This document shows, piece after piece, positions 29,890 to 37,544 of a stretch of DNA of 64,000 bases. A model generated the notes under the pieces. The model worked only from the letters and a program-made list of their open reading frames with translations. It searched no databases and was not told the origin of the DNA. Made by a program: the position numbers and the translations under genes. The DNA comes from Hyphomicrobium sp. (lineage in GTDB: Bacteria; Pseudomonadota; Alphaproteobacteria; Rhizobiales; Hyphomicrobiaceae): contig JASBTM010000014.1 of the NCBI GenBank assembly GCA_030148425.1, positions 1 to 64,000 on the forward strand, written 5' to 3'. The number at the start of each line of letters is the position of its first letter. Position 1 is the first letter of the stretch.

Positions 29890-30282
29890 ATGAGAAAGTG
29901 GCTTTCGTTCATCGCGCTCTGCTGCGCGATGGCAATGGCTTTTGGGGTTTACGCGCCCAGCGCGCGGGCAGCTGCGCTTACGAGCAGCGTTCTGACGCTG
30001 AAAGCCGATCAGACCAATTTTGTCGAGAAGACCCGCTATCGCTGCTGGTGGCGTGATGGCTATCGGCGCTGCGGCTATACCCGCGGCTGGCGGCATCATC
30101 GTTATTGGCGGCACCGCTACGGCTGGCGTCACCGCTACTACCGCCGCCATAACTATTCGTACCGGAGCTATTCGTATCGGCGGCACTATTACTACAACTC
30201 TTATAGCCGTCCTTACACGTATAACCGTCCCTACACGACCTATCGCCGGCCCGGCTACTGCATCGGCTTGTGCTGGTGGTGA
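29890..30282 (+). CDS. Small secreted Arg/Tyr/Trp/His-rich protein
   Basis: 130 residues from the ATG at 29890, preceded by a GGGGA ribosome site. A clear signal peptide (LSFIALCCAMAMAFGVYAPS, cleavage after ARA) is followed by a short spacer. About 80 residues are then composed almost only of Arg, Tyr, His, Trp, Ser and Asn, with repeated blocks such as WRHRYGWRHRYYRRHN and YRSYSYRRHYYYNSYSRP, and the protein ends GYCIGLCWW. Four cysteines flank the repeats. I recognise no enzyme domain. Similar basic/aromatic secreted proteins are common and unexplained in Hyphomicrobiales. It stands alone and is followed by a hairpin at 30302-30340. Confidence 0.7.
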   Translation: MRKWLSFIALCCAMAMAFGVYAPSARAAALTSSVLTLKADQTNFVEKTRYRCWWRDGYRRCGYTRGWRHHRYWRHRYGWRHRYYRRHNYSYRSYSYRRHYYYNSYSRPYTYNRPYTTYRRPGYCIGLCWW

Positions 30283-30301
30283 TGAAATCTCCTGAGCGGG
30301 G

Positions 30302-30340
30302 ATGAATGGCGCCGGGGCTCTAGGGCTTCGGCGCATTCAT
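30302..30340 (+). terminator. Hairpin after the Arg/Tyr-rich protein gene
   Basis: Inverted repeat ATGAATGGCGCCG and CGGCGCATTCAT (one bulged base) around a 14-base loop, starting 20 bases after the stop codon. The stem is strong but no T tract follows, so factor-assisted termination or RNA stabilisation is more likely than a classic intrinsic terminator. Confidence 0.5.
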
Positions 30341-30544
30341 GAGCCGTCACAGCGGCGGGTTGCGGCGCGAATTGCGGAAATTCCAAGACACTTGATCCGC
30401 CCACTCGTTTGCACAAAAGGCAAATTTCCAAGCGATTTCATGCAATCAACGTGGGCGGGGAGATCGTAGCGGGCGCTCTTGACGATCGAGCCAGACCCAT
30501 CTCCAATGCTGCGGCGCGAAATCATGCGTCACGGGGAACTTTGA

Positions 30545-31582
30545 ATGCCTTTCTTCAAGGGAATATTCGCACCCGAGGGCACGACCGCGGCTGCGCGATG
30601 GATCGCGGGTCCGACACGTCTTATGCTCACGGTTGCAATCGGGATTATCGCGGTTTCTTCAACTGCACGCGCTGGCAACAGCCAATACGGCGGTTTCGGA
30701 CCCGAGGGGCCGCGCATGCGCGAGCAGCTCTGGATTCTGCCGAGCGGCGAAGCTGGGCGTTCAGTCCGAGCCACCCTCTTCCGCCCCGATGCCGATCCGA
30801 AAAATCCGAATAAGAAATTTCCACTTATCGTGATCAATCACGGCACGGACGAAGCGACCCGCCTCGCCGTATCGATGCCGGTCTATTATTGGCTATCGCG
30901 TTGGTTTGTCGAACGCGGCTACGCCGTCGTGCTGCCCCAGCGCCGAGGCCATGGGGCGACCGGAGGAACGCTGTCCGAAGCGGTCGGAACGTGCACCAAT
31001 CCGGATCACTACGAGTCCGGCAACATCGCCGCCGACGACATCGCCGCCACCATCAACTACATGAGCGCGGAGCCCTTCATCGCGCCGAAGGAGACGATTG
31101 TCGCCGGAATTTCAACCGGCGGGTGGGCATCGCTGGCTGTAGCCGCGCGCAATCTTCCGCAAGTGCAGGCCATCGTGAATTTCGCGGGTGGGCGCGGAGG
31201 CCACGCTTACGGGCAAGCCAATGCCATTTGTGGCGAAGCCGACCTTCTATCAGCGGCGCATCTCTACGGCGACAAGGCGCGCGAACCGACGATCTGGTTT
31301 TATGCGCGTAATGACAGCTACTTCGGTCCACCGCTTGCCGAGAAGCTGGCTCAGGCCTGGAGCGCAGGCGGGGGCAACGTCGAAGAGCACATTCTCCCGG
31401 CTTACGGCTCCGACGGCCACACTATCGCCGACGACCGCCAGGGTTGGGACATCTGGGGACCGAGCCTCGATCAGTTTCTGACGAAGGTCCGTGGCTCGAC
31501 CGTCGAGGTTGCGGCCGAACATTCCGAGCAATCGGCACCCATGGAAACGTCGGCGATTGCCACGACCGGCGCGACCCGTTAG
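30545..31582 (+). CDS. Secreted alpha/beta hydrolase (dienelactone hydrolase-like)
   Basis: 345 residues. A long N-terminal lead ends in a hydrophobic signal segment (LMLTVAIGIIAVSSTARAG, about residues 27-44). The alpha/beta-hydrolase core shows the oxyanion region INHGTD, the QRRGHGATGG loop, the nucleophile elbow AGISTGGWAS with Ser190, and a candidate catalytic His in YGSDGHTIAD. The TCTNPDHYESG stretch is typical of a family of uncharacterised secreted esterases or peptidases. The real start may be an internal Met (MLTVAIG, residue 28). The substrate is unknown. It lies alone between the Arg/Tyr-rich gene and the methylated-amine locus. Confidence 0.8.
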   Translation: MPFFKGIFAPEGTTAAARWIAGPTRLMLTVAIGIIAVSSTARAGNSQYGGFGPEGPRMREQLWILPSGEAGRSVRATLFRPDADPKNPNKKFPLIVINHGTDEATRLAVSMPVYYWLSRWFVERGYAVVLPQRRGHGATGGTLSEAVGTCTNPDHYESGNIAADDIAATINYMSAEPFIAPKETIVAGISTGGWASLAVAARNLPQVQAIVNFAGGRGGHAYGQANAICGEADLLSAAHLYGDKAREPTIWFYARNDSYFGPPLAEKLAQAWSAGGGNVEEHILPAYGSDGHTIADDRQGWDIWGPSLDQFLTKVRGSTVEVAAEHSEQSAPMETSAIATTGATR

Positions 31583-31765
31583 CGCTTGCGAAACCGTAGT
31601 GCGCGCCGCGTCACTTTTAGCGCTATCGACAAGACGTGCGCTGCGATCTAGCGTAGCTGTTTCGTGCGAGTAAACGCACAGCCTGCGCGATGATGCGCCG
31701 GCCGCTTCGCTTCAGCAAAGTGCTCTACGTGCAGCGACAAACTTCCAGTCCGGTAAAAGCAGGTC

Positions 31766-33076
31766 ATGGCCGTTAGACCAAAAAGCGCGGTTGCATCGGC
31801 TCTTGCGGTTGCGATGCGGGACTTCGGTTTGGGCTCGTCGACCGTCCTCAAGATCGGCTTTCTCGCGCCGCTGACAGGACCTTTGCAGGCCTGGGCCGTT
31901 CCCGGACTCAACGGCAGCCTTATCTGGATCGAGCGCATCAACGCCAACGGCGGCCTGAAGGTCGGCGCGCGCCGCTACATGCTCGATCTCATTCAATACG
32001 ACACCATGTACGATCCGGAGCGGGCGCTGCAGGGCGCGAAGTCGCTGATCGTGGACGATGGCGTCAAGCTGATCCTGATGATCGGCGGCGACGACATCAC
32101 GAACGACCTCCGCAAGATCTTCAAGCAGCATCGGATGCTCGTCGCGACGCTTCTGCCGAGCGATCTGTCGCCGGATGCGCCGACGCTGGTCGCGCCGAGC
32201 GAAGTGCATCCGATCTATAACGTCACCGGCGTCGAATGGCTGAAGCGCACGGATCCCAGCATCAAGACGGCCGCGCTCTGTGCGCAACGCGACCTGCTTG
32301 GCTTGCCGTCCATCGCGACGTACCGGGCCGCGTTCGAGGCCGCCGGAATTGAAGTCGTTGCGGAGCGGCTGTTCGAGCCCGAAACACGCGATTTCGGTCC
32401 GATCGTCGATGAGTTGATGGCCAAGCAGCCCGACGTTCTCTGCTGGGATACGGCGTATGAGCCGTTCGTCCACGCGTTGACGATCGAGGCGTTCAAGCGC
32501 GGCTATAAGGGGCGGCTGCTGTCGTGCACGTGCGACAACTACCAAGAACTCATCCGGCGCACGAGCCCGGCTTTCATGGAAGGTTTCGTCTTCCAGTTTC
32601 CGGACTTCGACGACCCGCGTCTCAACGAAGGACATATCAACTTCGAAGATCCGGGCGCGTTCTACGACGAATTCTGCCGGCGCTTTCCAGGCACATGGAG
32701 CGCGGTGTCATGGGAATACGCGTCGACGCTCGAGCTTTGGAAATCAGCGGTGCAGCGCGCGCGCACGTTCGAACCGTTCTCTGTCCTGGCTGCCATGAAG
32801 GTCGGCGGCGTCGGTCCCCATGCGTTCGGTGAAGCGCGGTGGTGGGGCAAGGAGCTTTTCGGGATCGATAACGCGCTCGTCGGCGACTGGCCCGTCGTCG
32901 CGATTGTCAACGGCCGCGCTCGCATTCAGGACTTTGGTTCGATCGCTGACTGGTGGGCCAAACACCAAGCGGTTCTCATCAAGCATATGCGCGCGCTGGA
33001 CCTCATGTGGGACCAGCGCGAACATCTTGCTGCCTCTGCCGATCCGCTCGAGCGCCTGACGGTTCAGGACTCGTAA
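31766..33076 (+). CDS. Type-1 periplasmic-binding-fold protein without signal peptide (AmiC/UrtA-like)
   Basis: 436 residues of the Peripla_BP_6 / branched-chain amino acid binding type: KIGFLAPLTGPLQAWAVPGL, LIWIERINANGGLKVGARRY, and the middle strand IKTAALCAQRDLLGLPSIAT. The first 28 residues lack a signal peptide (Arg and Asp interrupt the only hydrophobic stretch). No ABC permease or ATPase genes are nearby. A cytoplasmic ligand sensor, as AmiC is for amides in Pseudomonas, is therefore more likely than a transporter subunit. It faces the GntR gene, and their ends overlap by 13 bases. The neighbourhood suggests a methylated amine or related compound as ligand, which is inference. Confidence 0.78.
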   Translation: MAVRPKSAVASALAVAMRDFGLGSSTVLKIGFLAPLTGPLQAWAVPGLNGSLIWIERINANGGLKVGARRYMLDLIQYDTMYDPERALQGAKSLIVDDGVKLILMIGGDDITNDLRKIFKQHRMLVATLLPSDLSPDAPTLVAPSEVHPIYNVTGVEWLKRTDPSIKTAALCAQRDLLGLPSIATYRAAFEAAGIEVVAERLFEPETRDFGPIVDELMAKQPDVLCWDTAYEPFVHALTIEAFKRGYKGRLLSCTCDNYQELIRRTSPAFMEGFVFQFPDFDDPRLNEGHINFEDPGAFYDEFCRRFPGTWSAVSWEYASTLELWKSAVQRARTFEPFSVLAAMKVGGVGPHAFGEARWWGKELFGIDNALVGDWPVVAIVNGRARIQDFGSIADWWAKHQAVLIKHMRALDLMWDQREHLAASADPLERLTVQDS

Positions 33077-33834
33077 ATCATCTCTTCGTGGGCGTTCGCC
33101 ATATACAGCTTGATGATTTCGACTGCGGTCTCGACGTTGCGACGCTCGATTGCATCGTAAAGCGAGCGGAACAGCAGCTGGATGCTTTTGATCTTCGCAG
33201 GTGTCAGCGCCTGGCGCCTAGCTGCGGCCCACTGCGGGTGACGGCGCACCTCATGCAAGATTCCGTACATCGCAACGATAAGCGAATTGTGCGTACCCCG
33301 CGCGAGCGTCATCATGAATTCTTCTTCGAGCGCCGCGAAGGTCTCGGACTCGGTCACGATGACCTCTAAGCGAGCGAGCTGCGCATGCAAATCGCTGATG
33401 TCGCGCGTCGACATATAGATCGTCGCCAGACGCGTCATTTCCGGCGCGAGGATCGAACCGGCGACGTTCATCGCGAAAGGCGACGCCGTTTCCGCAAGTT
33501 GGTCGGCATTGAGATACGGCGGCAGCCGGTTCACCGCGGCACCATTCGACGGCGACCTTTTCTGATAGGAGACGAACGTTCCGCTGCCAGGACGGCGCGA
33601 AACGATGCCGTAAACAGACAGAAATTCGAGTGCCTGACGGATCGTTGCGCGGCTATCGCCAAACGATTCTGCTAGATCCCGCTCCGCCGGAATGCGGGTG
33701 CCAAACGGGAATTCTCCCGAAGCCAAACGCGCGAAAAGGCGGGTTGCGATTTCCTTCACCCGCGGAGTCACGAGCGGATGGCGCGAGACGTCATCGATCC
33801 AAGGAGGTGTTTGAAAGTCGAAAGTGTCAGACAT
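33064..33834 (-). CDS. GntR-family regulator (FadR/FCD type)
   Basis: 256 residues. The N-terminal winged helix (about residues 25-92: VKEIATRLFARLASGEFPFG, PAERDLAESFGDSRATIRQA, RRPGSGTFV) is classic GntR. The all-helical C-terminal half (EMTRLATIYMSTRDISDLHA, FMMTLARGTHNSLIVAMYGI) fits the FCD effector-binding domain. It is the second gene of a two-gene unit with the unrecognised protein upstream (14-base gap), and divergent from the permease and demethylase genes. Control of the methylated-amine genes is likely. Its 3' end overlaps that of the convergent binding-protein gene. Confidence 0.88.
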   Translation of the reverse strand: MSDTFDFQTPPWIDDVSRHPLVTPRVKEIATRLFARLASGEFPFGTRIPAERDLAESFGDSRATIRQALEFLSVYGIVSRRPGSGTFVSYQKRSPSNGAAVNRLPPYLNADQLAETASPFAMNVAGSILAPEMTRLATIYMSTRDISDLHAQLARLEVIVTESETFAALEEEFMMTLARGTHNSLIVAMYGILHEVRRHPQWAAARRQALTPAKIKSIQLLFRSLYDAIERRNVETAVEIIKLYMANAHEEMIYES

Positions 33835-33848
33835 CGTTCAAGCTCAAG

Positions 33849-34682
33849 CTAGTCGCATGTGGGGAGGTTTTCGGAGAAAAAGGAGACGTGCCTGTCCGGG
33901 CGGAGAGCGGAACAGATAGGAGGTGTGAGCAGCGCCGTCAGCATGACTGCGTGCTCTATTTTTTTGCAATCCTCCGAAAGACTGGAGGCGAGCGTCGTTG
34001 GACGGCGGGTGATATCGGAGAGCTTGCCGGCATAAATTTCGCGAAGAGACTCGCCATTGCGACCCTCTTCCATTGCAGCCAGCAAGTGCGCTTCCGCCGA
34101 CGCGTAGCCGAGACTATCGGAAATCGTCGAGCGCAGCTCGTGCGCGCTCCGGCTCATTGCATCCGATCCGATGAAGATGACGTCCAGAAATCGGCGATTA
34201 AAGTGCGTGATTGCGAGTGCGGCTTGCACTAGGTGCCGATAGCGGTCGCGGCGGGCGTCGATCAACGCATCTGGCGTTGCTGCGGCGAGCCGAAAATGAA
34301 ACGAGGAGCTCATGCCCGTCATCGGCACATCGAGCGTAGCGACTCGAGCGATGACGTTTTTCCAGGCGCATTCCGCTTCATCGAAAGCGCGCTCAGCCGC
34401 AACGCGCTGCTCGAGAAGAATGTACGCCGCGCCGGAATTCGACCGACTCGCTGCATGCAAAGGCGCGAAAGCCGTCGTCTCTTCCGTCAATGCCGCGTCG
34501 GCTTCAAGCCATTGGCGAGCCGCCTCAAGACCCCGGAAACGCGAAAGCTCCGAGAAACCGCGAACGGTCAATTCGATCCACTTTTCAGGTGAGTAACCCG
34601 CCACGCCGTACATCCTGACTGCGAAAGTCGTTCCCGAATCTTTCTCGTGCGAAAGAAGAACTTGGGGATCCTGGACCAACAT
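33849..34682 (-). CDS. Unrecognised protein linked to the GntR regulator
   Basis: 277 residues, soluble, largely helical, with no signal peptide, membrane helix or DNA-binding motif that I can see. Conserved-looking stretches are EKWIELTVRGFSELSRFRGL, RDRYRHLVQAALAITHFNRR and SLREIYAGKLSDITRRPTTL, with few cysteines (CAWK-like at mid-protein, one near each end of the C-terminal third). The C-terminal helical half is faintly like an FCD-type ligand domain lacking its winged helix, but I cannot support that. It begins the unit with gntR, 14 bases apart, and its promoter faces that of the APC permease. A role in sensing methylated amines is possible. ATG at 34613 is an alternative start. Confidence 0.6.
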   Translation of the reverse strand: MLVQDPQVLLSHEKDSGTTFAVRMYGVAGYSPEKWIELTVRGFSELSRFRGLEAARQWLEADAALTEETTAFAPLHAASRSNSGAAYILLEQRVAAERAFDEAECAWKNVIARVATLDVPMTGMSSSFHFRLAAATPDALIDARRDRYRHLVQAALAITHFNRRFLDVIFIGSDAMSRSAHELRSTISDSLGYASAEAHLLAAMEEGRNGESLREIYAGKLSDITRRPTTLASSLSEDCKKIEHAVMLTALLTPPICSALRPDRHVSFFSENLPTCD

Positions 34683-35047
34683 TCAACCGCTGACAACCAA
34701 TTTCATCCAATTTAGTCTCGCATGTGCGTACAAGAGCTTAAAGCCGAACGATCCCAATAAAATACGCCTTTCGTGCCTGCGAAATAGTCAAATCCCGTTT
34801 CCTGTTGGTGATTTTTTTGACTTGCAGGTGATCGACCTTCCCCTAACATGGCCGACGTTGGGCGATTGCGGTACTTACTGGTTATAATTGGTTTTGGCGC
34901 AATTCCGAGGGGTTGCGCCGCGCCGGACCAAAAGCCCGACGGCAGTCCGCCGGTCCTTTCCAGTCCAGCCGTCCGCTGATCGCGGCCGGCCCCGGGCTTG
35001 AAGGTGCTCAAAACTTTGTCACCGAACTGGTTCATTCGGGAGAGAAC
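34683..35047. promoter_or_regulatory. Divergent control region of the methylated-amine locus
   Basis: 365 bases between the regulator unit and the permease, with no gene seen. A TATAAT box lies at 34883-34888 with a weak TTGGGC 19 bases upstream (34858-34863). A perfect 7-bp inverted repeat GGCGCAA/TTGCGCC (34896-34902 and 34913-34919) begins 7 bases after the TATAAT, where a repressor could block transcription. The permease has a GGGAGAG ribosome site just before its ATG. Function is inferred from position. Confidence 0.45.
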
Positions 35048-36841
35048 ATGGCCTCAGAAACGGGAACGCTTACAGCGGACGGGCTAAGCGCCTCGTCCGG
35101 CCAGCTTGTCAGAGCTATCGATTGGAAAGGCGCGTTCTGGGTCGCCAGCGGCGTCCCTGCCCTTGTCTTGTTTTCAATCGGCGGCATCGCGGGCGTGGCG
35201 GGAAAGGTCGCCTTTCTCGTCTGGTTCGTATCGATGATCATGGGCTTCATTCAGTCCTTCACCTATGCCGAGATCGCCGGTCTCTTTCCGAATAAGTCCG
35301 GGGGCGCTTCCGTTTATGGCGCCGCCGCGTGGGTCCGCTATTCGAAGCTGATCGCGCCACTCTCGGTGTGGTGCAACTGGTTCGCCTGGTCGCCCGTGCT
35401 GTCGCTCGGCTGCTCCATCGCAGCCGCGTACATTCTCAATTCGCTGGCACCCATCCCGCCGGCGGACGCTCCGCAAGTGGCAGCCTGGATCAGCGCGCAC
35501 GCAAGTTCGATCCCACTCGATTCTCCGCGCATCGCTGAGTGGCTGGCCGCCAACCACGGCAAGACGGCGACCGACGCCGTTGCAGCTCTTCTCTCGTCGG
35601 ATGCCATTGCGGCGCTGACACCCTCGATCCGCAACTGGGCCGCTCTTCACGGAACGCTCGGACCTGTATCGTTCTCCTTCAATGCCGCGTTCTTCATCGG
35701 CGCGATCTTGATGCTGATCACCTTCGCCATTCAGCATCGCGGCATTCTTGGAACCGCCAGCGTGCAGAAATATATCGGCCTCGCCGTCATCATTCCGATG
35801 CTGATCGTCGGCGTCGTTCCGATCCTGACAGGGCAGATCAACTGGTCGAACTTCACGCCACTCGAACCACTGAAAGCCGCCTACGCACCGGACATGGGGA
35901 CTTGGGACATCGGCGGTTGGACGCTGATCCTCGGCGCCATGTTCATCGCCGCGTGGTCGACCTACGGCTTCGAAACGGCGGTCTGCTACACGAGTGAATT
36001 CCGCGATCCGGGCCGCGACACGTTCAAGGCGATCTTCTATTCCGGTCTTCTTTGCCTCGTGCTCTTCACGCTCGTGCCCTTCACGTTCCAGGGCGTGCTC
36101 GGCCTGCAGGGAATGCTGGAACCTTCGATCGTCGACGGTTCGGGCGTCGCGGCGGCAATGGCCAACATGGTCGGACATGGCAGCGCGTTCGTCACGAACC
36201 TGCTCGTCATGCTGATGATCCTCGCTCTCATGCTCTGCCTGATGACGGCGATGGCCGGTTCCTCGCGCACGCTCTACCAGGGCTCGCGTGACGGCTGGCT
36301 TCCGCGCTACCTCAGCCATGTCAACGAGCACGGCGCGCCGACGCGTGCGATGTGGACCGATCTCGTGATCAACCTCGCAGTCCTCGCGATTGCCTGCGCC
36401 GATGCCACGAGCTTCTTCTTCATCCTCGCGGTGTCGAACTGCGGTTACATCATCTTCAACTTCCTGAACCTCAACTCGGGTTGGCTGCACCGCATCGACA
36501 ACGCCCACGTTCCCCGTCCCTGGCGGGCACCGACGTGGGTGCTCGGAGTTGGAGCGGTGTTTGCATTCGTGAATGCCGTGTTCATGGGCGCAGGCGCCAA
36601 GGTGTGGAACCCGTCAGCCCTGTGGGCCGGATTGTTCACCGCCGCGCTGATCATTCCCGTCTTCTGCTTCCGCCATTACGTGCAGGATAAGGGCGTGTTT
36701 CCTGCGCACATGCTGGAAGACCTGGGGCTGCACGAGGCCGACTTCAAGAAAAAGAAGGCTGGCGTACTGCCTTACATCGTGCTCGTCGCAGGCTTGCTCG
36801 TCGTCCTCGCATCGAACTGGTTCTTCCAGTTGCCTGCCTAA
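35048..36841 (+). CDS. APC-superfamily permease, probable methylated-amine transporter
   Basis: 597 residues from the ATG at 35048. About 12 membrane helices of the amino acid-polyamine-organocation type are seen, with the early motif SIGGIAGVAGKVAFLVWFVS and the family-like FPNKSGGASVYGAAAW. Between early helices is an unusual hydrophilic insertion (about residues 132-212) carrying three similar units around Trp147, Trp165 and Trp197 (VAAWISAHA, IAEWLAANHG, IRNWAALHG). Cytoplasmic loop SSRTLYQGSRDGWLPRYLS is typical of the family. Standing first in front of the demethylase genes, it probably imports TMA, TMAO or another methylated amine. The substrate is not proven by sequence. Confidence 0.82.
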   Translation: MASETGTLTADGLSASSGQLVRAIDWKGAFWVASGVPALVLFSIGGIAGVAGKVAFLVWFVSMIMGFIQSFTYAEIAGLFPNKSGGASVYGAAAWVRYSKLIAPLSVWCNWFAWSPVLSLGCSIAAAYILNSLAPIPPADAPQVAAWISAHASSIPLDSPRIAEWLAANHGKTATDAVAALLSSDAIAALTPSIRNWAALHGTLGPVSFSFNAAFFIGAILMLITFAIQHRGILGTASVQKYIGLAVIIPMLIVGVVPILTGQINWSNFTPLEPLKAAYAPDMGTWDIGGWTLILGAMFIAAWSTYGFETAVCYTSEFRDPGRDTFKAIFYSGLLCLVLFTLVPFTFQGVLGLQGMLEPSIVDGSGVAAAMANMVGHGSAFVTNLLVMLMILALMLCLMTAMAGSSRTLYQGSRDGWLPRYLSHVNEHGAPTRAMWTDLVINLAVLAIACADATSFFFILAVSNCGYIIFNFLNLNSGWLHRIDNAHVPRPWRAPTWVLGVGAVFAFVNAVFMGAGAKVWNPSALWAGLFTAALIIPVFCFRHYVQDKGVFPAHMLEDLGLHEADFKKKKAGVLPYIVLVAGLLVVLASNWFFQLPA

Positions 36842-36851
36842 AGAAAGAGCG

Positions 36852-36882
36852 GACCGGGGCGGTTCACATCTTCGCCCCGGTC
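36852..36882 (+). terminator. Strong hairpin after the permease gene
   Basis: Perfect 10-bp stem GACCGGGGCG/CGCCCCGGTC with an 11-base loop, 10 bases after the permease stop, followed by TGTTC rather than a pure T run. A second hairpin (GCTTCCG/CGGAAGC, 36904-36920) precedes the AGGAG ribosome site of the next gene. It probably lowers read-through or sets a processing point between permease and demethylase messages. Confidence 0.6.
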
Positions 36883-36941
36883 TGTTCAAATCGAATTCCG
36901 CAAGCTTCCGTTCCGGAAGCCAACGGATCCAGGAGCACTTG

Positions 36942-37544
36942 ATGACGATCAGCACGATTAAAAGCCGTCCGATCTATCCGGGCCTCAGTCCGGATCTCAA
37001 CGCCCGCAGCAACATCATCGTATGTGACAAGGCCGGTGCGGCTGCCGTCACGGAACTGTTTTCCAGAGCCGACGCGACTTTCGCGAAACGCTCGACTGTC
37101 TTCATCGCCGATGCTTTGCAAGAAACTGAAGCCGCAACGGCGAGGAAAGACCTTGCTCCGGCGACGCTCGAAATCTTGCCGTCGCTCTCGGCGGGTATCG
37201 TGCGCCTGCGTGAATTCCTCGACAATGCACCGATGGGCCTTCGGCTTTACGCTGCCGGCACTGAGCCTCTCATTGGCTCGGTTGTGCAAGCCGCCGCCGA
37301 TTACGGGATCGATCACCTGTCGATTCGTACCGAACACCGCGGATCGCTGATGCGGCGCGTTCAGTGCGTTCACTGCAAAGGCTTCACAGAGAACGTCACG
37401 ACGAATCCGGTGACGTGCTCGCACTGCGGACTGACGCTTTTCGTCCGCGATCACTATTCGCGCCGCCTCGCGGCATTCCAGGGCGTCTGCATCGACGCCG
37501 AAAATCCGGGCGATGTTCCCCCGATGGAGGCGATCTATCAATGA
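36942..37544 (+). CDS. Zinc-ribbon subunit of a dimethylamine monooxygenase (DmmA-like)
   Basis: 200 residues from the ATG at 36942, with AGGAG six bases before it. The N-terminal part is an alpha/beta domain (NIIVCDKAGAAAVTELFSRA, LRLYAAGTEPLIGSVVQAAA). The C-terminal part has four cysteines in two CxxC pairs, C142/C145 (CVHCKGF) and C159/C162 (CSHCGL), like a zinc ribbon. This matches what I recall of the DmmA-like family in dimethylamine monooxygenase clusters, where it accompanies a reductase and a DUF3445 haem protein. The next gene overlaps it by ATGA. Which Dmm letter applies cannot be settled by eye. Confidence 0.65.
   Translation: MTISTIKSRPIYPGLSPDLNARSNIIVCDKAGAAAVTELFSRADATFAKRSTVFIADALQETEAATARKDLAPATLEILPSLSAGIVRLREFLDNAPMGLRLYAAGTEPLIGSVVQAAADYGIDHLSIRTEHRGSLMRRVQCVHCKGFTENVTTNPVTCSHCGLTLFVRDHYSRRLAAFQGVCIDAENPGDVPPMEAIYQ

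Noticed and set aside
34896..34919. Possible sigma-54 promoter (TGGC...TTGC) before the permease
   Set aside because: The distance between the GG and GC elements is 17 bases and not the required 10. The bases are better read as an inverted repeat.
35174..36508. Minus-strand open frame of about 444 codons opposite the permease
   Set aside because: Highly charged translation complementary to membrane helices, typical of an antisense shadow.
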